64,000 bases of DNA from Burkholderia sp. Ax-1724 (GTDB lineage: Bacteria; Pseudomonadota; Gammaproteobacteria; Burkholderiales; Burkholderiaceae): the NCBI RefSeq assembly GCF_011752995.1, contig NZ_VWWL01000014.1:1-64000 (forward strand). The letters run 5' to 3'. Positions 59,178 to 64,000 of the stretch are shown one piece after another. Made by a program: the position numbers and the translations under genes. The notes beneath the pieces were generated by a model, which worked only from the letters and a program-made list of their open reading frames with translations, was not told the origin of the DNA and made no database searches. Within the stretch, counting starts at the first letter, position 1. Each line of letters starts with the position of its first letter.

Positions 59178-62100
59178 ATGAACATATCCAAATTCTTCAT
59201 CGATCGCCCGATCTTTGCAGGCGTGCTATCGGTATTGATCCTGCTCGGGGGCATCATCTCGCTGTTCAAGCTGCCTATTTCCGAGTATCCGGAAGTGGTG
59301 CCGCCGTCGGTGGTGGTGCATGCGCAGTATCCGGGTGCGAATCCGAAAGTGATTGCCGAGGCGGTCGCCGCGCCGCTCGAAGAGCAGATCAACGGCGTCG
59401 AAAACATGCTGTATATGCAGTCGCAGGCGAATAGCGACGGCAATCTGACGCTCACCGTGACGTTCAAGCTCGGCACCAATCCCGACCTCGCGACGCAGCT
59501 GGTGCAGAACCGCGTCAACCAGGCGCTGCCGCGTCTGCCCGAAGACGTGCAGCGGCTCGGCGTGACGACGATCAAAAGCTCGCCGACGCTGACGATGGTC
59601 GTGCATCTGATCTCGCCGAACGACCGCTACGACATGACGTATCTGCGCAATTACGCGCTGCTCAACGTGAAGGATCGGCTCGCGCGGATTCAGGGCGTCG
59701 GCGAAGTGCAGTTGTGGGGTTCGGGCGACTACGCCATGCGTATCTGGCTCGATCCGCAGAAAGTCGCGCAGCGCGGGCTGACCGCGACCGAAGTCGTCAA
59801 TGCGATTCGCGAGCAGAACATTCAGGTGGCGGCCGGCGTGATCGGCGCATCGCCGTCGGTGCCGGGCACGCAGTTGCAGTTGTCGGTGAATGCGCGCGGC
59901 CGTTTGAAGACCGAGAGCGAATTCGGCGACATCATCGTGAAGACCGCGCCCGATGGCGGCGTGACGTATCTGCGCGATATCGCGCGTATCGAACTTGCGG
60001 CGTCGGAATACGGCCTGCGTTCGCTGCTCGACAACAAGCCCGCCGTTGCACTGGCCATCAACCAGGCGCCCGGCGCGAACTCGCTTGCGATTTCCGAACA
60101 GGTGCGCGCGGCGATGAAGGAACTCTCCGCAGACATGCCGGCCGGCGTCGAATACCGGATCGTCTATGACCCGACGCAATTCGTGCGTTCGAGTATCGAG
60201 GCGGTGATCCACACGCTGCTCGAAGCAATCGCACTCGTTGTGATCGTCGTGATCGTGTTTCTGCAGACATGGCGTGCGTCGATCATTCCGTTGATCGCGG
60301 TGCCGGTGTCGATCGTCGGTACGTTCTCGCTGCTGCTGGCATTCGGTTTTTCGATCAACGCGCTCTCGCTGTTCGGCATGGTGCTCGCGATCGGTATCGT
60401 GGTCGACGACGCGATCGTGGTGGTGGAGAACGTCGAGCGCAACATCGAAAGCGGGCTCAGTGCGCGCGATGCGACCTACAAGGCGATGCGCGAAGTGAGC
60501 GGGCCGATCATCGCAATTGCGCTGACACTTGTTGCCGTGTTCGTGCCGCTCGCGTTCATGACGGGTCTCACGGGCCAGTTCTACAAGCAGTTCGCCATGA
60601 CTATCGCGATCTCGACGGTGATCTCGGCGTTCAATTCGCTGACCTTGTCGCCGGCCCTGTCCGCGTTGCTGTTGCGCGGCCACGGCGCGAAGGAAGACTG
60701 GCTGACGCGCGTGATGAATCGTGTGCTCGGCGGCTTCTTCAAGCGCTTCAACAAGGTCTTTCATCGCGGTTCGGAAGCCTATGGCCGTGGCGTGACCGGG
60801 GTGTTGCGCCGCAAGGGCGCGATGCTCGTGGTGTACGCGATCCTGCTCGGCGCGACCGTCTTGATGGCGCGCGTGGTGCCGGGCGGCTTCGTGCCCGCGC
60901 AGGACAAGGAGTATCTGATCGCGTTCGCGCAGCTGCCGAACGGTGCATCGCTCGATCGCACCGAGAAGGTGATTCGCGACATGAGCGCGATCGCGCTGAA
61001 GCAGCCGGGCGTCGAAAGTGCGGTGGCGTTCCCCGGTTTGTCGGTGAATGGCTTCACGAATAGTTCGAGCGCGGGCATCGTGTTCGTCACGCTGAAGCCG
61101 TTCAAGCAGCGTGGCAGCAGGAAGCTCTCGGCCGGTGCGATTGCCGGCGCGCTGAACCAGCAGTATGGCGCGATCAAGGACTCGTTCGTCGCGGTGTTCC
61201 CGCCGCCGCCGGTGCTCGGCCTCGGCACGCTCGGCGGCTTCAAGATGCAGCTCGAAGATCACGGGGCGGTCGGTTACGCCGAACTCAACAAGGCGGCGGA
61301 AGCATTCGTGAAGCGCGCGGCGCAGACGCCTGAACTCGGCCCGACGTTCTCGAGCTATCAGATCAACGTGCCGCAACTGAACGTCGATCTCGATCGCGTG
61401 AAGGCCAAGCAGCTCGGCGTGCCGGTCACCGACGTGTTCGACACGATGCAGATCTATCTGGGCTCGCTCTACGTGAACGACTTCAACCGCTTCGGCCGCG
61501 TGTATCAGGTGCGGGTGCAGGCGGATGCGCCGTTCCGTCAACGTGCCGACGACATCCTGCAACTGAAGACGCGCAATGCTTCGGGTGAGATGGTGCCGCT
61601 CTCGTCGCTGGTCACGGTGACGCCGACATACGGCCCGGAGATGGTGGTGCGCTACAACGGCTATACCGCGGCCGACATCAACGGCGGCCCGGCGCCCGGC
61701 TATTCGTCGGGGCAGGCCCAGGCCGCGGCCGAACGCGTGGCGGCCGAAGTGCTGCCGCGCGGCGTGAAGCTCGAATGGACCGACCTCACGTATCAGCAGA
61801 TTCTCGCCGGCAATGCGGGCATGTGGGTGTTCCCGATCAGCGTGCTGCTCGTGTTCCTCGTGCTTGCGGCGCTGTACGAAAGCCTGACGCTGCCGCTCGC
61901 GGTGATCCTGATCGTGCCGATGAGCGTGCTGTCCGCGCTGACCGGCGTGTGGCTCACCGGCGGCGACAACAACATCTTCACGCAGATCGGCTTGATGGTG
62001 CTGGTGGGTCTGTCGGCGAAGAACGCGATCCTGATCGTCGAATTCGCGCGCGAACTCGAACACGATGGACGCACGCCGCTCGCGGCGGCGATCGAGGCAA

Positions 62101-62363
62101 GCCGCTTGCGGTTGCGGCCGATTTTGATGACGTCGATCGCCTTCATCATGGGCGTGGTGCCGCTGGTGCTGTCGAGCGGCGCGGGCTCGGAGATGCGTCA
62201 CGCGATGGGTATCGCGGTGTTCTTCGGCATGCTCGGCGTCACGCTGTTCGGCCTGATGCTGACGCCGGTGTTTTATGTGGTGCTGCGTTCGCTCGCGGGT
62301 GGGACGATCCACGTCGCGCAGAAGGACTCGCCGCGCTATGGCACGGCCGTCACGGACGCCTGA
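59178..62363 (+). CDS. ceoB: CeoB, RND multidrug efflux transporter
   Basis: A 1061-residue HAE1-type proton antiporter. The N-terminus MNISKFFIDRPIFAGVLSVL is diagnostic. The proton-relay aspartates are Asp410-Asp411 in IGIVVDDAIVVVENVE, matching Asp407-408 of AcrB, and the relay Lys lies in GLSAKNAILIVEFARELE. The two large periplasmic loops and twelve helices have normal length. It pumps drugs from the periplasm or inner-membrane leaflet through OpcM. The gene lies 43 bp after ceoA and is followed 13 bp later by opcM, so the three are one transcript. Confidence 0.96.
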   Translation: MNISKFFIDRPIFAGVLSVLILLGGIISLFKLPISEYPEVVPPSVVVHAQYPGANPKVIAEAVAAPLEEQINGVENMLYMQSQANSDGNLTLTVTFKLGTNPDLATQLVQNRVNQALPRLPEDVQRLGVTTIKSSPTLTMVVHLISPNDRYDMTYLRNYALLNVKDRLARIQGVGEVQLWGSGDYAMRIWLDPQKVAQRGLTATEVVNAIREQNIQVAAGVIGASPSVPGTQLQLSVNARGRLKTESEFGDIIVKTAPDGGVTYLRDIARIELAASEYGLRSLLDNKPAVALAINQAPGANSLAISEQVRAAMKELSADMPAGVEYRIVYDPTQFVRSSIEAVIHTLLEAIALVVIVVIVFLQTWRASIIPLIAVPVSIVGTFSLLLAFGFSINALSLFGMVLAIGIVVDDAIVVVENVERNIESGLSARDATYKAMREVSGPIIAIALTLVAVFVPLAFMTGLTGQFYKQFAMTIAISTVISAFNSLTLSPALSALLLRGHGAKEDWLTRVMNRVLGGFFKRFNKVFHRGSEAYGRGVTGVLRRKGAMLVVYAILLGATVLMARVVPGGFVPAQDKEYLIAFAQLPNGASLDRTEKVIRDMSAIALKQPGVESAVAFPGLSVNGFTNSSSAGIVFVTLKPFKQRGSRKLSAGAIAGALNQQYGAIKDSFVAVFPPPPVLGLGTLGGFKMQLEDHGAVGYAELNKAAEAFVKRAAQTPELGPTFSSYQINVPQLNVDLDRVKAKQLGVPVTDVFDTMQIYLGSLYVNDFNRFGRVYQVRVQADAPFRQRADDILQLKTRNASGEMVPLSSLVTVTPTYGPEMVVRYNGYTAADINGGPAPGYSSGQAQAAAERVAAEVLPRGVKLEWTDLTYQQILAGNAGMWVFPISVLLVFLVLAALYESLTLPLAVILIVPMSVLSALTGVWLTGGDNNIFTQIGLMVLVGLSAKNAILIVEFARELEHDGRTPLAAAIEASRLRLRPILMTSIAFIMGVVPLVLSSGAGSEMRHAMGIAVFFGMLGVTLFGLMLTPVFYVVLRSLAGGTIHVAQKDSPRYGTAVTDA

Positions 62364-62376
62364 GGAGAAAACAATA

Positions 62377-64000
62377 ATGAAACGCTTTGAATCTCGCTTT
62401 GCCTCTTTGAGCGGCTGGGGCCGCGCGGCGGCAAGCGGTTTGCTGGTCGCGCTGCTGGCGGCGTGCTCGCTGGAGCCCGTGTACAAGCGGCCGGATGTCG
62501 ATGCGCCGGCCGCGTTCAAGGAAGCGCCGGCGGTAACGGCCGCGCCGGCAGCGGCGGCCTCGGGCGCCACCGATGCATCGGCACAGAACGCCGGCACATG
62601 GAAGCCCGCTCAACCGTCCGACGACGCATTGCGCGGCGAATGGTGGAAGGTGTTCGGCGACTCGCAACTCGACGCGCTCGAAGCGCAGGCCGCCGCCGCG
62701 AATCAGGATCTGAAGGCCGCGGCGGCGCGCGTGCAGCAGGCGCGCGCGGTGACGCAGGCGGCGAAGTCCGACTGGTTTCCGAAGTTCGACGCGGGCTTCG
62801 GCCCGACGCGCGAGCGGGCGTCGGCGGCGTCGCAATTCCAGCCGGACAGCGTGGGCGGCACGACCGGCACGATCTGGCGCGCGCAGATGGGCGCGTCGTA
62901 CGAGGCGGATCTGTTCGGGCGGGTCGGCTCGAACGTGAACGCGTCGCGCGCCGACGAGCAGCAAAGCGAAGCGCTGTTCCGTTCGGTGCAGTTGTCGTTG
63001 CAGGCCGACGTCGCGCAGAACTACTTCCTGTTGCGCGAACTCGATACGGACCAGGACCTGTATCGCCGCACCGTCGCATTGCGCGAGGACGCGCTGAAGC
63101 TCGTCGAGCGGCGCTTCAAGGAAGGCGACATCAGCGAACTCGACCTTGCGCGCGCCCGCAACGAACTGGCGAGCGCGCGTGCCGATGCGGTGGGCGTCGC
63201 GCGTCAGCGGGCGGCCTCGGAGCATAGCCTTGCGATTCTGCTCGGCAAGCCGCCCGCCGATTTTTCGTTTGCCGAAGCACCGCTCGTGCCGGTAACGGTG
63301 CGCGTGCCGGCCGGTTTGCCGTCGGCGCTGCTCGAACGGCGCCCCGATATCGCGGCGGCCGAACGTGCGATGCAGGCCGCGAACGCGCGCGTCGGGCTTG
63401 CGAAGTCGGCGTTCTTCCCGAAGCTCGATATCACCGGCGCGTTCGGTTTCGAATCGGCGACGCTCGGCGATCTGTTCATGTGGTCGAGCCGCGCGTTCAT
63501 TCTCGGGCCGTTCGCGGGCACCGCGTTGACGCTGCCGATCTTCGACGGCGGGCGCCGCAAGGCCAACCTCGCGCAGGCGCGCTCGAAGTATGACGAGGAC
63601 GTCGCGCAGTATCGTCAGCAGGTGCTCGTGGCGTTCCGCGAGGTCGAGGACAATCTCGCCGATCTGCGCCTGCTCGACGATCAGATGCGCGAGCAGAACA
63701 ATGCGGTCGACGCCTCGCAACGGGCCGCGCATCTGTCGCGTACGCAGTACACCGAAGGTGCGGTCAGCTATCTCGACGTGATCGACGGCGAGCGCCAGGT
63801 GCTGCTGTCGCAATTGCAGGCGAGCCATCTGGCGGGCACGCAGGCGGTGGCGACGGTGAATCTGATTCGTGCGTTGGGCGGCGGCTGGGGCGATGTGAAA
63901 GCGGACGATACCGCGGTGGGGGCGGCTCCGGTGCCAGCGGATGCGGTTCCTGCCGGGGCTTCTGGCGCTGCGGCGGCTTCGCTCGCTGCTTTGCCCTCTG
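62377..64000 (+). CDS. opcM: OpcM, outer-membrane efflux lipoprotein (partial)
   Basis: The ATG at 62377 follows GAGGAG and the frame stays open to the window edge, so at least 541 residues are encoded and the end is missing. The signal peptide ends with lipobox LAAC (Cys30). The mature part has the OprM/NodT pattern: WWKVFGDSQLDALEAQAAAA in the first repeat and LPSALLERRPDIAAAERAMQ in the second, followed by ARVGLAKSAFFPKLDITGAF. The last ~40 visible residues are Ala/Pro/Val-rich and probably a disordered tail. It is the channel of the CeoAB-OpcM pump. Confidence 0.94.
   Translation, partial: MKRFESRFASLSGWGRAAASGLLVALLAACSLEPVYKRPDVDAPAAFKEAPAVTAAPAAAASGATDASAQNAGTWKPAQPSDDALRGEWWKVFGDSQLDALEAQAAAANQDLKAAAARVQQARAVTQAAKSDWFPKFDAGFGPTRERASAASQFQPDSVGGTTGTIWRAQMGASYEADLFGRVGSNVNASRADEQQSEALFRSVQLSLQADVAQNYFLLRELDTDQDLYRRTVALREDALKLVERRFKEGDISELDLARARNELASARADAVGVARQRAASEHSLAILLGKPPADFSFAEAPLVPVTVRVPAGLPSALLERRPDIAAAERAMQAANARVGLAKSAFFPKLDITGAFGFESATLGDLFMWSSRAFILGPFAGTALTLPIFDGGRRKANLAQARSKYDEDVAQYRQQVLVAFREVEDNLADLRLLDDQMREQNNAVDASQRAAHLSRTQYTEGAVSYLDVIDGERQVLLSQLQASHLAGTQAVATVNLIRALGGGWGDVKADDTAVGAAPVPADAVPAGASGAAAASLAALPS

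Noticed and set aside
59226..62597. A 1123-codon open frame antisense to ceoB
   Set aside because: It is an artefact of GC-rich codon use opposite a genuine RND gene; the product is Arg/His-rich with no domain. The same holds for other long antisense frames such as 21404-23470, 31735-34698 and 50511-52463.

Overview
The window is GC-rich (about 65% by eye) chromosomal DNA from a Burkholderiaceae bacterium, most likely Burkholderia sensu lato (Paraburkholderia, Caballeronia or Burkholderia). The pointers are lineage-typical families (two DUF4148 proteins, a DUF3348/DUF802/OmpA/DUF2894 cassette, an H-NS protein with a lysine/alanine tail), a rhlA-rhlB-rhlC rhamnolipid cluster with its own exporter genes, and a right end that matches the ceoR-llpE-ceoABopcM efflux locus described in Burkholderia cenocepacia. 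The species assignment is inference. I see no rRNA, tRNA, CRISPR array, insertion sequence or prophage.

Layout. 1-6 kb: housekeeping and accessory genes (YihY-like membrane protein, YbaK-type editing domain protein, SulP anion transporter, SYLF lipoprotein, FAD oxidoreductase). 6-15.9 kb: an island-like stretch with long gene-poor, AT-richer gaps, a 611-residue Gly/His/Asp tandem-repeat exported protein, a periplasmic FKBP isomerase, DUF488 and DUF6765 proteins, and an H-NS protein with two DNA-binding modules. 15.9-24.2 kb: a tightly overlapping rhamnolipid operon: rhlA (HAA synthase), an ICMT/PEMT-like membrane methyltransferase, rhlB, a DHA2 transporter, rhlC, a NodT-type outer-membrane lipoprotein and an EmrA-type adaptor. 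Synthesis and a putative tripartite exporter are thus co-transcribed.

24.3-30.5 kb: BON-domain protein, a Cache sensor kinase and NarL-type regulator, divergent from a DUF3311 protein and an MctP-like solute symporter, with a striking TACGTAG operator candidate between them, then a DadA-like oxidase. 30.8-36.1 kb: the four-gene DUF3348-DUF802-OmpA-DUF2894 operon. Its two central products look like a MotA/MotB- or ZorA/ZorB-type membrane motor with a long repetitive coiled-coil tail. This is my best candidate for an undescribed system. 36.1-43.7 kb: zinc-ribbon protein, TerC, NhaR-type regulator, porin, a proline-rich anchored protein, a receiver-domain protein with an unknown C-terminal domain, a thioesterase and a DUF4148 protein.

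43.7-55.5 kb: phnCDE phosphonate-type ABC importer with a GntR-type palindrome at its promoter, a divergent M14 peptidase/hydrolase pair, a 180-kDa-class NAD-glutamate dehydrogenase, a ZnT9-like cation transporter, a 24-codon small gene and a second DUF4148 protein. 55.8-64 kb: ceoR facing llpE-ceoA-ceoB-opcM, an RND multidrug pump whose outer-membrane gene runs off the window. LlpE has Asp where serine hydrolases have the nucleophile.
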